A stretch of DNA of 64,000 bases from CAXXOK01 sp963674895. Lineage in GTDB: Bacteria; Bacillota; Clostridia; Christensenellales; Aristaeellaceae. The stretch's first letter is position 1. Each line of letters starts with the position of its first letter. The DNA is taken from positions 186,001 to 250,000 of the forward strand of contig CAXXCY010000003.1 in the NCBI GenBank assembly GCA_963674895.2, given 5' to 3'. Positions 17,388 through 26,205 of this stretch are shown piece after piece. The position numbers and the translations under genes were made by a program. The notes below the pieces were generated by a model, which saw only the letters and a program-made list of their open reading frames with translations, was not told where the DNA came from and did not search any database.

Positions 17388-20300
17388 ATGCCCAGAAGCG
17401 AACAGCAAGGAAGAAGACCAACCAAGGATTATGCGCCCCGCAAACGAAAATCCCATCTGCTGTCGGTCCTGCCGATCCTGATCGCGTTCCTCGTGCTGCT
17501 GGGGGTGATGTACGTCGTATTCCCCAAGGAGGCCGGAAGGCGTATGGACAGTTCCATCTACGACGGACTGGTGATCAGCGAGGTGATGGCGGCGAATTCG
17601 TCCGCCGTGCCCGATGAGAACGGGGAGTTCAACGATTGGTTGGAGATTTACAACGGAACGGGCGCGGACCTGAATCTGGAAGGCGTGATGATTACCAACC
17701 GGAACGACCGCATTACCTTTCCCTTCCCGTCGTATGAGTTGAAGGCGGGCGGCTACGTGATCGTATTCGCGACGAACAGCTATCAGCTTGACCCGTCCAA
17801 GCCGTTTCACGGCAAATTCAAGATTTCATCCGTCGGTGAAACCATCTATCTGTACGATCCGGACCTCTATCTGATCGACGAAATCACGGTGCCGACCATG
17901 GTTGCCGACCAGAGCTACGCGCTGACCGGTATCGACGAGGCCGGCGAGAAGGTATTCAAGGTCACGGAGTATTACAGCCCCGGCTTCGTCAACAGCGAGG
18001 ACGGCTTTCTGGCCTACCGCGCGGAGAACGCCAGGGAAACCGGAACACTGATTATCAACGAGATCTGCCCCGATCCGAAGGTCGGGATTCCCGACGACGC
18101 GGGCGAGGTCGTGGATTGGGTCGAGATCTACAACAGCTCCAACGAAACCATCTCCCTGGCTGGGTACTACCTGAGCGACAAGGAAAACCGGCCGCTGAAA
18201 TGGAAGTTCCCGGATGAAGCCGCCATCGCGCCGCACGGGTATTACCTGGTGTTTTGCAGCGGGCAGGACAGGATGCAGAGCAACGGAATCCCGCACACCA
18301 ACTTTTCCATCAGCGCCGAGCGCGAGAGCATCGTATTAAGCGACAGCTCGGGCAGGCTGGTGGACCGGGTGACCGTTGAAAACGTGCCTGAGGATTATTC
18401 CGTGGGGCTGAACCAGGACGGCTACTGGGCGTTTTTCAGCCAGGCCACGCCCGGGTTCCCCAATACGCCCGACGGACAGAGCAAGGTGGACCAGCTGATC
18501 CGGGGCTTCAACCCGACGGGCGTATACATCACGGAGGTGATGGTTTCCAACGACAGCGTACCCACCGGCGTGTCGGGCCTGACAGTCGATTATATCGAGC
18601 TGTACAACTCGTCCGCCGCGTCGGTGGATTTATCCAATTACGGCCTGAGCGACGACCTGGGCCGCCCGCGCAAATGGCAGTTTCCCCTGGGCGCGTCCAT
18701 CGAACCGGGCGAACGCAAGATTATCATGACGGACGGACAAATGGACCTGAGCACGTATTACGAACTCCATACCAATTTCAAGCTCTCCAAAAGCGGCGAC
18801 AATGTGGTTTGCTTTTGCGATCCCACCGGCAAGGTGCTGGACAGAATCCCCCTTCCCTCCGATATCCCCACGGATCACAGCTACGGACGCTCGCTCGGAT
18901 ACGCGGGCTTTTACTATTACGGCGTTCCCACACCCGGCGAAGAAAACTCAACCGGGTATTACGGCTATGCGGATACTCCGTCGTTCTCCACGAGCGGCGG
19001 TGAATATACAGGCACGGTGCAGGTGACCGTCAACGTTCCCGAGAATACGGTCGTTTACTACACCACGGACGGCTCCGTGCCCACTGAACAGGACACGATT
19101 TATCAGCAGGGCGACGTGCTGGAGTTTTCCCGCGTTACGGCCCTGCGTGCCCGCGCGTTTGATTCGGCCGGCCGGCTCCAGCCCAGCGAGACCATCACGC
19201 AGACCTACTTTCCAAACGTCTATCATACGTTCCCAATCGTGAGCATCGTCGTAGATCCGGATGACCTGTGGAACGCCGAAACCGGCATGCTGACCGTCGG
19301 GACCAACGTGGACAAATCGCAGGGCATCCCGTTTAAGAACACCGTATACCGCGAATTCGGGAAAATCCCGCGCGCAGGATATATCGAAATGTATCTGGAA
19401 GACGGTACGCAGCTTTTGAACCAGGGGATGGAGACCAGCCTGCAGGGCCAGTACAGCCTGGATATGCCCCAAAAGACCTTCAAGGTGAAATCCCAGGCCA
19501 AATACGGCGAGAAGTATTTCAACGCCGCTCTGTTTGAGGATCTGGAATTCACACAGTACAAGGGAATCGTATTGCGCAACAGCGGCAACGACGCCGTTTG
19601 GACACGGTTTAACGACGCGTTTCAAAGCCAGCTGATCAAGGCGTTCAACGAAACCGCGGAAACACCCTCCACGGTGATCTATCAGGACTGGCGGCCCGTG
19701 GTGGTGTACCTCAACGGCCAGTACTGGGGGCATTATAACCTGCGGGAGCGCGCGGACCGCTTTTTTGCCACGCAGCACGAGGGGTACCCGCTGGAAATGG
19801 CGGACCAGATCGACGTGCTGGAAGCCAGCAGCAAGCTGGTGTACGGCTCGCGCAGCGAGTACGTGAATATGATTGAGAAAGTCAAGAAGAGCTCGCCGGG
19901 AACGAACGCCGAGGATTTGCAATATATCCTGGACAATATCGACGTGGACAACTACTTCGACTATATGGCGTTTGAGATGTTCTTCGGCAATTCCGACCCC
20001 GGCAACATCCGCTATTACAGGATGCGCGTGGACGGCGCGAAATGGAAATGGATTTTCTTTGACGCCGACTACGGCATGTTCAACTCGGGGTTTGACAGCC
20101 CCACGTCCTACCTGGACAAGAAGGGCGCCGGGCAGCAGAATATCAACAACACGCTGATCGTCAAACTGCTGGAAAACGACCGGATGCTGGATCAATTCCT
20201 CACGAGGCTCGGCGTGATCTATCAGTTCCTCACCACAGAAAAGATGCTCGAGGTTTACAACGCCATGGCGGATACGCTGACGCCGGAGATGTCGCTGCAC

Positions 20301-20552
20301 TTCAGCCGCTGGGCGGAGGAGAACGACAAGGCCATCAACTTCGATTCGCCCACGACCCCCGAGGGCGCGCTGCGGTACTGGAACACACGTCTGGACCGCT
20401 CGCGCAACGTGATCAAGAAACGGCCGACGTACTTCTACGAAATGATCCAGGAATATTTTTCGATCAGCGACGAGCAAATGGTCCTGTATTTCGGGCCCAA
20501 ACCCCCGCTGCCGGACGACGCCATCTACACGGAAGGCAAGAAGTGGGGATAA
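17388..20552 (+). CDS. Membrane-anchored CotH-kinase surface protein with three lamin-tail domains
   Basis: A 1054-residue protein. A basic N-terminus is followed by one membrane helix (residues about 23-45), so the rest faces outside. Three lamin-tail-like domains follow at about 59, 217 and 377, each with a [IL]-[SNT]-E-[VI] start and an [DW]-x-[IL]-E-[IL]-Y-N motif. A chitobiase-type C-terminal Ig-like domain (VVYYTTDGSVPT) lies near 530-605. The CotH domain spans about 614-960 with VLRNSGND, GHYNLRERAD and WIFFDADYGM. CotH proteins are atypical secreted protein kinases (spore-coat CotH is the model). Its neighbours encode DUF4956 and VTC-domain proteins, a known association. Confidence 0.9.
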   Translation: MPRSEQQGRRPTKDYAPRKRKSHLLSVLPILIAFLVLLGVMYVVFPKEAGRRMDSSIYDGLVISEVMAANSSAVPDENGEFNDWLEIYNGTGADLNLEGVMITNRNDRITFPFPSYELKAGGYVIVFATNSYQLDPSKPFHGKFKISSVGETIYLYDPDLYLIDEITVPTMVADQSYALTGIDEAGEKVFKVTEYYSPGFVNSEDGFLAYRAENARETGTLIINEICPDPKVGIPDDAGEVVDWVEIYNSSNETISLAGYYLSDKENRPLKWKFPDEAAIAPHGYYLVFCSGQDRMQSNGIPHTNFSISAERESIVLSDSSGRLVDRVTVENVPEDYSVGLNQDGYWAFFSQATPGFPNTPDGQSKVDQLIRGFNPTGVYITEVMVSNDSVPTGVSGLTVDYIELYNSSAASVDLSNYGLSDDLGRPRKWQFPLGASIEPGERKIIMTDGQMDLSTYYELHTNFKLSKSGDNVVCFCDPTGKVLDRIPLPSDIPTDHSYGRSLGYAGFYYYGVPTPGEENSTGYYGYADTPSFSTSGGEYTGTVQVTVNVPENTVVYYTTDGSVPTEQDTIYQQGDVLEFSRVTALRARAFDSAGRLQPSETITQTYFPNVYHTFPIVSIVVDPDDLWNAETGMLTVGTNVDKSQGIPFKNTVYREFGKIPRAGYIEMYLEDGTQLLNQGMETSLQGQYSLDMPQKTFKVKSQAKYGEKYFNAALFEDLEFTQYKGIVLRNSGNDAVWTRFNDAFQSQLIKAFNETAETPSTVIYQDWRPVVVYLNGQYWGHYNLRERADRFFATQHEGYPLEMADQIDVLEASSKLVYGSRSEYVNMIEKVKKSSPGTNAEDLQYILDNIDVDNYFDYMAFEMFFGNSDPGNIRYYRMRVDGAKWKWIFFDADYGMFNSGFDSPTSYLDKKGAGQQNINNTLIVKLLENDRMLDQFLTRLGVIYQFLTTEKMLEVYNAMADTLTPEMSLHFSRWAEENDKAINFDSPTTPEGALRYWNTRLDRSRNVIKKRPTYFYEMIQEYFSISDEQMVLYFGPKPPLPDDAIYTEGKKWG

Positions 20553-20562
20553 ACCGACAAGG

Positions 20563-20591
20563 TTGACATAACCCCGGGATCGAACTATCAT
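20563..20591 (+). promoter_or_regulatory. Predicted sigma-A promoter of the DUF4956 gene
   Basis: TTGACA (20563-20568) and TATCAT (20586-20591) are separated by 17 bases, in the gap after the CotH gene. The predicted start is about 28 bases before the DUF4956 ATG, so this gene can be transcribed apart from CotH. Confidence 0.75.
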
Positions 20592-20625
20592 AAGATGCAA
20601 TTGACAGGAAGAAGGAGAATACGAC

Positions 20626-21324
20626 ATGTTGTTTACATCGTTATTGCAGACCACCAGCATAACCGATGTCCTCAGTTCCTCGGGTTTGGCGGCGCAGTTC
20701 AAAACCATCGTGCCGGGGGACCTGTTCCTCGCGCTCGGGCTGGGGTTTATTGTGGGCGCGGTGATCGCCATCGTTTACAGGAAAACGTACCGGGGGGTGC
20801 TCTACAGCCCGTCGTTCGCGATCACGCTGATCATGCTCACGCTGATCACCACGCCCGTGGTCATGTGCATCAAGAGCGATATCGCGCTTTCGATGGGCAT
20901 GGTCGGCGCGCTGTCCATCGTGCGCTTCCGCACCGCGGTGAAGGACCCGATGGATACGGCGTACATGTTCTGGGCGCTGACGATGGGCATACTGCTGGGC
21001 GCGGGGCTGCACCTGGTGGCGCTGATTGTGGTGCTGTGCATCGGCGTGCTGATGTTTGTGCTGTCCTTCGTGAAGTTCAACAATGCCAATTCCTATCTGC
21101 TGGTGATCCACTATGAGGAGTATTCGGAACAGGCGATCCGCACCGCGCTCAGCCGTTCGGCGAAAGACTTCAAGCTCCGCAGCAAGACTCTGACGCGCGC
21201 GGGCGCGGAAATGACCTACGAAGTGCGCCTCAGCGACCGGCAGGAGATCGTAACCCGGATGCTGGACATCGAGGGCGTGCACGACGCCACGCTGGTCGCC
21301 TGCCAGAGCGACGTGGGGGTATAA
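20626..21324 (+). CDS. DUF4956 family membrane protein
   Basis: A 232-residue protein with about four transmembrane helices in residues 35-150 and a soluble C-terminal domain (about 160-232). The conserved DUF4956 signature is MVGALSIVRFRTAVKDPMDTA split around the third helix. The soluble tail resembles a ferredoxin-like fold with TYEVRLSDRQEIV. The biochemical role is unknown. In many genomes this family sits beside CotH and VTC-domain genes, as it does here. AGAAGGAG precedes the ATG, and a partial dispersed repeat follows the stop codon. Confidence 0.88.
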   Translation: MLFTSLLQTTSITDVLSSSGLAAQFKTIVPGDLFLALGLGFIVGAVIAIVYRKTYRGVLYSPSFAITLIMLTLITTPVVMCIKSDIALSMGMVGALSIVRFRTAVKDPMDTAYMFWALTMGILLGAGLHLVALIVVLCIGVLMFVLSFVKFNNANSYLLVIHYEEYSEQAIRTALSRSAKDFKLRSKTLTRAGAEMTYEVRLSDRQEIVTRMLDIEGVHDATLVACQSDVGV

Positions 21325-21420
21325 GTAAGCAATCGCTGACGAAAGCCCGCACACGCCGGCGATCCGATTTCCGCTGAAAAGGTGTGTTCTTTTGTCAACG
21401 ATTACGCACAAACAGGATCG
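21325..21420 (+). repeat. Dispersed repeat, copy C (internally deleted)
   Basis: It starts directly after the DUF4956 stop codon. About 50 bases match the left half of copy A (GCAATCGCTGA, then CCCGCAC, a GGCGA segment and ATTTCCGC). The right part is mostly missing, with TCAACGATTACGC as a possible worn right end. It fills most of the gap before the VTC gene. Confidence 0.55.
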
Positions 21421-21464
21421 TTGCATCCGTATCGAATGATTTCACGTTATAGGGGGAACGGGGT

Positions 21465-22175
21465 TTGGCCGTTGCGCTGCCGATTCGGCATGAGTTGAAA
21501 TACTATATCAACACCATGGAGTATCACCTGCTTTCGCGCGCGATGGACCGGGTGCTCTACCGCGACCCCAACGGCGATCCCGAGCGCAACGAGTATCATA
21601 TCCGCTCCCTGTATTTTGATACCTACAACAACCGGGCGCTGCTGGACAAGATCAACGGCGTGCGCGACCGCGACAAATACCGCCTCAGGATCTATAACCT
21701 GTCGGACTCGCTGATCCGCATGGAGTGCAAATCCAAGATCGGCAGCCTGATATCCAAGCGCTCCATCGCCGTTCCCCGGGGACTTGCGGAGCAGCTGATG
21801 GCGGGCGACCCGACGGGGCTGGAGAGGACGCGCTCGGGGCTACTGCAGGACATGTTCCGCGAAATGACCCTGAACCTTTTGCATCCCGTGACGCTGGTGG
21901 ACTACATACGGGAGGCGTACCTCTATCCAGTGGAGGACGTGCGGATCACCTTTGATAAGCAGCTGCGCTCCGGCGTCACGTCCTGCGACCTGTTCAACCC
22001 CGAAGTGCCGATGGTGCCGCCCATGGGGGACGGGAAGATGATCCTTGAGGTGAAGTATAACCGGATGCTGCCGCCGTTTATCCGCGATCTGCTCAACACC
22101 TATGTGCACCGCGCGCAGAACAGCGCGATTTCGAAATACTGCATTTGCAGACGCTTTGAAGATTTGGAGTATTGA
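21465..22175 (+). CDS. VTC-domain protein (polyphosphate polymerase-like)
   Basis: A 236-residue protein that is almost entirely a VTC domain, the tunnel fold that polymerises polyphosphate in yeast Vtc4. The basic and acidic tunnel residues are in place: RHELKYYIN at the N-terminus, IRSLYFDTY, R-x-R in YRLRIYN, E-x-K in MECKSK, an arginine strand YIREAY, DVRITFD and E-x-K in ILEVKYN. No membrane helix is present, so it acts on the inside or with DUF4956. The start is TTG with AGGGGG about eight bases upstream. The gene is tightly followed by a secreted-protein gene. Confidence 0.88.
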   Translation: MAVALPIRHELKYYINTMEYHLLSRAMDRVLYRDPNGDPERNEYHIRSLYFDTYNNRALLDKINGVRDRDKYRLRIYNLSDSLIRMECKSKIGSLISKRSIAVPRGLAEQLMAGDPTGLERTRSGLLQDMFREMTLNLLHPVTLVDYIREAYLYPVEDVRITFDKQLRSGVTSCDLFNPEVPMVPPMGDGKMILEVKYNRMLPPFIRDLLNTYVHRAQNSAISKYCICRRFEDLEY

Positions 22176-22176
22176 C

Positions 22177-23013
22177 TTGCGAAGCTTGATGAAACGTATG
22201 GCCGCCGCGGCGCTGGCGCTGCTGCTTCTTGTCCCTGCTTACAGCCTTGCCGTGCAGATAACCATTACGAAAACCAACGGCGACGTGGAAACGATCACAG
22301 ACACGGACACGGTCGCGGTAACGGACACAGGCACAGGCACGGATGCGGGCGCAACCGCGGAAACAGACCCGGGTACGAACGCCCGGGAAGCGTTCATCGA
22401 CGCGATCCTCCTTACGGCGCAGACGGTATACGACAACGCGAACGGGCGCTGGCAGCGGGCGCAGTATGCAGGGGACATCTATGTGTGCAAAAACTATACG
22501 ATGTACCTGTTCAATGAAAACGACATGCGGTTTCGCATGGCGGAGTACCCGGACGTCGAGCTGGTCATTCCCATGAATTCGGAGGACACCGCGGACTACA
22601 ATAAGGGCGTGGGATGGGAGACTATCGAGGCGTCCCAGGGCAATCCCTTTTATGCCGCCGCGGAGTTCCGTTACGACGGCAGCCTTTCGCTTGAGGAGAA
22701 CAAAGCGGTTGCCCGTGAGTTTATGACGCAGGTACAGCGCGGCGATTATTTCCAGATGTCGGCAAACTATTACTGGGGCGTCGGCCCGCACAGCCTCGTT
22801 TTCATCGCGGATTACGATTCCGCGTCGCAGACCGTACGCTGGACGGACAGCAATATGAAAACCAAAAAAGAGAACGGGATCAATTACGGTCTGGTGCAGT
22901 TTGACGCCGTGAAGGATATTGGCTGGTTTGTGGACGCTTTCTGCCACCCCAAGCGCGGCGCGACGCTGTACCGCCTCCGGGACGACATCATCTTTGCCGA
23001 CGGGCAGGAATAA
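22177..23013 (+). CDS. Secreted protein with a possible papain-like fold, function unknown
   Basis: About 278 residues. A signal peptide (AAAALALLLLVPAYSLA) is followed by a low-complexity Thr/Asp/Gly-rich linker (about residues 40-70). The C-terminal domain has a Cys in DIYVCKNYT, a RGDYFQMS strand, a His in GPHSLVFIADYD and WTDSNM, an order that resembles the Cys-His-Asn/Asp triad of NlpC/P60 or CHAP peptidases. That match is by eye and unproven. The TTG at 22177 lies seven bases after GGAG and one base after the VTC stop; an ATG at 22189 is the alternative. It leads directly into the metabolic genes. Confidence 0.65.
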   Translation: MRSLMKRMAAAALALLLLVPAYSLAVQITITKTNGDVETITDTDTVAVTDTGTGTDAGATAETDPGTNAREAFIDAILLTAQTVYDNANGRWQRAQYAGDIYVCKNYTMYLFNENDMRFRMAEYPDVELVIPMNSEDTADYNKGVGWETIEASQGNPFYAAAEFRYDGSLSLEENKAVAREFMTQVQRGDYFQMSANYYWGVGPHSLVFIADYDSASQTVRWTDSNMKTKKENGINYGLVQFDAVKDIGWFVDAFCHPKRGATLYRLRDDIIFADGQE

Positions 23014-23022
23014 GGAGTACCT

Positions 23023-23853
23023 ATGCCGCTTTCACTGATGTACATCACCAATAAGCCAGAGATCGCGAGAATTGCCGAGGAAAACACGGTGGACCGCATC
23101 TGGGTGGATTTGGAGACGATGGGGAAGGAGCGGCGGCAGGGCCACGTCAACTCCGTAAAATCCAGGCACACGATGGAGGACGTCTCGGCAATCCGGGCCG
23201 CCGTTACCAAAGCGCAGCTTCTGGTGCGCGTCAATCCTTTGTATGAGGGCACGAAGCGCGAGGTGGACGAGGTCATCGCCCGCGGCGCGGATGTCGTGAT
23301 GCTGCCGATGTTTGAAACGGCGGAGGATGCCAGGCGGTTTATCGATCTGGTGAACGGGCGCGCCAAAACGCTGCTGCTGGCCGAGACCATAAGCGCCGAG
23401 GAGCACATTGCGGAGATCGCCGCGCTGGACGGCGCGGACGAAATCCACATCGGACTCAACGACCTGCACCTGGAGCGCGGCATGGATTTCATGTTCGAGC
23501 TTCTGGCCGACGGCACGGTGGAGCGGATGGGGAACGCCGTGAAAAAGCGCGGTATCCCGTTCGGGTTTGGCGGGATCGCGCGGCTGGACGAGGGGCTGCT
23601 GCCCGCGCGCCATGTGATCGCCGAGCATTACCGGCTGGGCTCCAGTATGGCGATCCTTTCCAGAAGCTTCTATGACTCCTGGGTGGAAGCGGAACCGGAG
23701 GAAATAAAGAGCATTTTCCGATATGGGATGCTGGAGATCCGAGAGTTTGAGGAGCGGCTTTCAGAAAAACCCAAGTCGTATTTTGAGGACAACCGCAGGC
23801 GCGTGGCCGGCGAGGTGCGGGATATCGTCAAGGCGCTGCGAAGCAAGAGATAG
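23023..23853 (+). CDS. HpcH/HpaI aldolase/citrate lyase family protein
   Basis: A 276-residue TIM-barrel protein of the HpcH/HpaI superfamily. Family features are IWVDLETMGKE near the N-terminus, an arginine strand LLVRVNP, the metal-binding Glu in LLLAETISA and Asp in EIHIGLNDLHLE, and GIPFGFGGIARL. Enzymes of this family make or break carbon-carbon bonds between pyruvate or an acyl-CoA and an aldehyde. Substrates cannot be named. It sits nine bases after the secreted-protein gene and 15 bases before a PLP decarboxylase-like gene, so all are probably co-transcribed. Confidence 0.82.
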   Translation: MPLSLMYITNKPEIARIAEENTVDRIWVDLETMGKERRQGHVNSVKSRHTMEDVSAIRAAVTKAQLLVRVNPLYEGTKREVDEVIARGADVVMLPMFETAEDARRFIDLVNGRAKTLLLAETISAEEHIAEIAALDGADEIHIGLNDLHLERGMDFMFELLADGTVERMGNAVKKRGIPFGFGGIARLDEGLLPARHVIAEHYRLGSSMAILSRSFYDSWVEAEPEEIKSIFRYGMLEIREFEERLSEKPKSYFEDNRRRVAGEVRDIVKALRSKR

Positions 23854-23868
23854 CGGAGAGGGAGAACC

Positions 23869-25107
23869 GTGCAGTATCCATATGAAACGCTGAGAAGCCT
23901 GGAAAATGAATACGGGGAAGCTTTCTATATTCTGCACCCCGGCCGCTTCACCGAAAACTACCGCGAGCTGCTGGCCGCGTTCCGTGAGGCATACCCTAAA
24001 TCGGTTATCGCGTATTCCTACAAGACCAATTACATTCCCGCGCTCTGCCAGGCGGTCAACGACCTCGGCGGGTATGCGGAGGTCGTATCCGATATGGAAC
24101 TGGCCCTTGCCAGGCGAATCGGCGTGCCCTATCAAAGAATAGTGTTTAACGGGCCGTACAAGCAGCCTGCGGCCATGGAAGAACTGCTGCTGGGCGGCGG
24201 CGTTGTGCATCTGGATTCGCTGAAGGAAGCGGAGCTTTTGCAGGCGATCGCGCAAGCTCATCCGGACAAAAAACTAAACGTCGGCGTCCGCGTCAATTTT
24301 CCGCTTGGCGACGGCGTTATCTCCCGTTTCGGGTTCGACGCGCAGGGCGATGAGTTTACGGCGGCTCTTCAAATCATACGGCGTTGCGGCAATATCAATC
24401 TGCGCACGCTGCACTGCCATTTCGCTCCCCGCGGCCTTGAAACCTGGACGGCGCGGGCGGAGGGCATGTGCAAACTGCTGCGGGAACATGAACTGAAACC
24501 CGAGTGCGTGGACCTCGGCGGCGGCATGTTCGGCAAGATGGACGAGCAATTGAAACGGCAGTTCGACTGTCCCGTTCCCACGTACCGGGAGTATGCGCGG
24601 GCGGTCGGCGATGTGGTGAACGCCTGCTGGGACGGCGATTACCGGCCCACGCTGATGCTGGAGCCGGGCAGCGCGCTGGCGGGGGACTGCATGGATTTGA
24701 TCGCGAAGGTGCACAGCGTGAAGACCGTGCAGGGGGAAAGGATCGCCACGGTGCTTGCCAGCACGCACAACCTGCACATGGGCGCCAAGACTCCGGCGGT
24801 GGTCGTCGTCGCCCGGAACGGGCAAAAGCCAAAGACCGGTGAAACGGTCCGTATCGCCGGGTATACCTGCATCGAGAGCGATTATCCAGTCCGGGAGTAC
24901 CGCGGTTCGCTCGCGGCCGGGGATTACGTGGTGTTCCTTGGCGTCGGCTCCTATTCCGTCGTGCTCAAACCCCCGTTCATCCTGCCGGATTTCCCGATTT
25001 TGACTTTGGATAAAAGCGGAAAAGCCGGAGCCGTGAAGCGGGCGGAAACGGATCGCGACATTTTCCGGGCGTATTTTGACGCGGAGGTGAACGGCTATCA
25101 GCGCTGA
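23869..25107 (+). CDS. PLP-dependent fold III decarboxylase-like enzyme
   Basis: A 412-residue protein of the ornithine/diaminopimelate/arginine decarboxylase type 2 family (alanine racemase-like barrel plus beta domain). The PLP lysine is in IAYSYKTNY, near residue 50. HCHFAPRG, a glycine loop VDLGGGMFGKMD and LEPGSALAGD bind the cofactor phosphate. The C-terminal CIESDYPVREY carries the Cys-x-x-x-Asp region used by DAP decarboxylase. It differs enough from LysA that its substrate is open, and a racemase-like or decarboxylase role is possible. GTG start after GGAGAACC. The class IV aminotransferase gene follows by 16 bases. Confidence 0.82.
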   Translation: MQYPYETLRSLENEYGEAFYILHPGRFTENYRELLAAFREAYPKSVIAYSYKTNYIPALCQAVNDLGGYAEVVSDMELALARRIGVPYQRIVFNGPYKQPAAMEELLLGGGVVHLDSLKEAELLQAIAQAHPDKKLNVGVRVNFPLGDGVISRFGFDAQGDEFTAALQIIRRCGNINLRTLHCHFAPRGLETWTARAEGMCKLLREHELKPECVDLGGGMFGKMDEQLKRQFDCPVPTYREYARAVGDVVNACWDGDYRPTLMLEPGSALAGDCMDLIAKVHSVKTVQGERIATVLASTHNLHMGAKTPAVVVVARNGQKPKTGETVRIAGYTCIESDYPVREYRGSLAAGDYVVFLGVGSYSVVLKPPFILPDFPILTLDKSGKAGAVKRAETDRDIFRAYFDAEVNGYQR

Positions 25108-25123
25108 CAAACCGGAGAACCGT

Positions 25124-26020
25124 TTGATCTGGCTGAACGGTTCCGTCGTGCCTGTGAACGACGCGAAAACGAGCGTGCTCTCGCCGTCCAACCAGTTCGG
25201 GCTGAACGTATACGAGGGCGTCCGCTGTTACTGGAACGACGCGCGGCAAACGCTGTACGCGTTCCGGCTGGATGACCATCTGGAGCGGCTGCGGGCGTCG
25301 GCGGAGATGCTTGCGATCGAGAACCCGTATTCGATGGACGAGCTGCGGCAAGCTTTTTTGGATGCCGTTGCCGCGAACCGGTACCGGGAGGATATCGCCG
25401 TGAGGCAGATGCTGTTCGTCGAAGGATCCGGTACGTGGAGCTCGTCCGGGCCCACGGGCATGTTCGTCGCGCCGATCGCCAAAAAGCGGCTGAGCGCGGA
25501 ATATCTGAAAGAAAGCCTGCGCTGCCGGATCAGCTCCTGGGAACGCATCCATGACAAGAGCATATCCCCGCGGATCAAATGCGGTGCGAACTATATCAAC
25601 AGCCGCATGGCGATGCTCGAAGCGAAAAAAGAGGGATACGACATGGCCGTCCTGCTCAACCATAAAGGCACGGTGGCGGAGGCAACGGGCTCCTGCGTGT
25701 TTCTGGCGGAGGACGGCGCGCTGGTCACGCCGCCGCTTTCGGACAGCATCTTACGAAGCATTACCAGGGATACCGTCATCCAAATGGCAGGCGCGATGGG
25801 CATTCCCGTACGGGAACGCTCCGTGCGGCCTGAGGAGTTTGCATCATGCGACGAGGCGTTTCTCTGCGGTTCGGCTATGGAAATCAAAGCCATCCGGAGC
25901 ATGGACGGCCATGAGATTGTCAACGAAGGCGGCGAAAGCATTACCGCGCGGCTGCAGGCGGAATACCGCCGCAACGTGCTGGGCGAAGGCAGGCGGGAAT
26001 GGGTTACGGCGGTTGGCTGA
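25124..26020 (+). CDS. Class IV aminotransferase (branched-chain / D-amino acid type)
   Basis: A 298-residue fold IV PLP enzyme. It shows IWLNGSVVPVNDAKTSVLSP, the family NVYEGVRCY motif, the PLP lysine in SPRIKCGANYIN, a central EATGSCVFL motif and the C-terminal CDEAFLCGSAMEI motif. The family includes IlvE, D-alanine aminotransferase and aminodeoxychorismate lyase; an IlvE-like reaction is the simplest reading. The TTG start lies eight bases after GGAG. It ends the run of genes that starts with the VTC gene. A T-poor 185-base gap with the upp promoter follows. Confidence 0.85.
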   Translation: MIWLNGSVVPVNDAKTSVLSPSNQFGLNVYEGVRCYWNDARQTLYAFRLDDHLERLRASAEMLAIENPYSMDELRQAFLDAVAANRYREDIAVRQMLFVEGSGTWSSSGPTGMFVAPIAKKRLSAEYLKESLRCRISSWERIHDKSISPRIKCGANYINSRMAMLEAKKEGYDMAVLLNHKGTVAEATGSCVFLAEDGALVTPPLSDSILRSITRDTVIQMAGAMGIPVRERSVRPEEFASCDEAFLCGSAMEIKAIRSMDGHEIVNEGGESITARLQAEYRRNVLGEGRREWVTAVG

Positions 26021-26112
26021 AAAGCAGGGCGGCCGGACAGGCGTGCCGGGCTATGGTTGCCCGGCCTTTTGGCGCGAAGAATACCAATCAAAAACAATTT
26101 CAACCGGTCATA

Positions 26113-26141
26113 TTGACTTGCCAGCGGTCTGTATATAGTAT
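26113..26141 (+). promoter_or_regulatory. Predicted sigma-A promoter of upp
   Basis: TTGACT (26113-26118) is followed after 17 bases by TAGTAT (26136-26141), inside an AT-rich stretch that also offers TATAGT and TATAAA. The leader is about 55-60 bases. The V/A-type ATPase genes start 25 bases after upp and may share this promoter. Confidence 0.65.
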
Positions 26142-26205
26142 AAAATAGATAAGAATGTGATGCGGGTTCGCATCGGTTTAAACAAGCGTCTAAGGGGGAC
26201 GGACC

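Noticed and set aside
18948..20771. 607-codon open frame on the minus strand opposite the CotH gene
   Set aside because: It covers the well-supported CotH domain in antisense and has no domain of its own.
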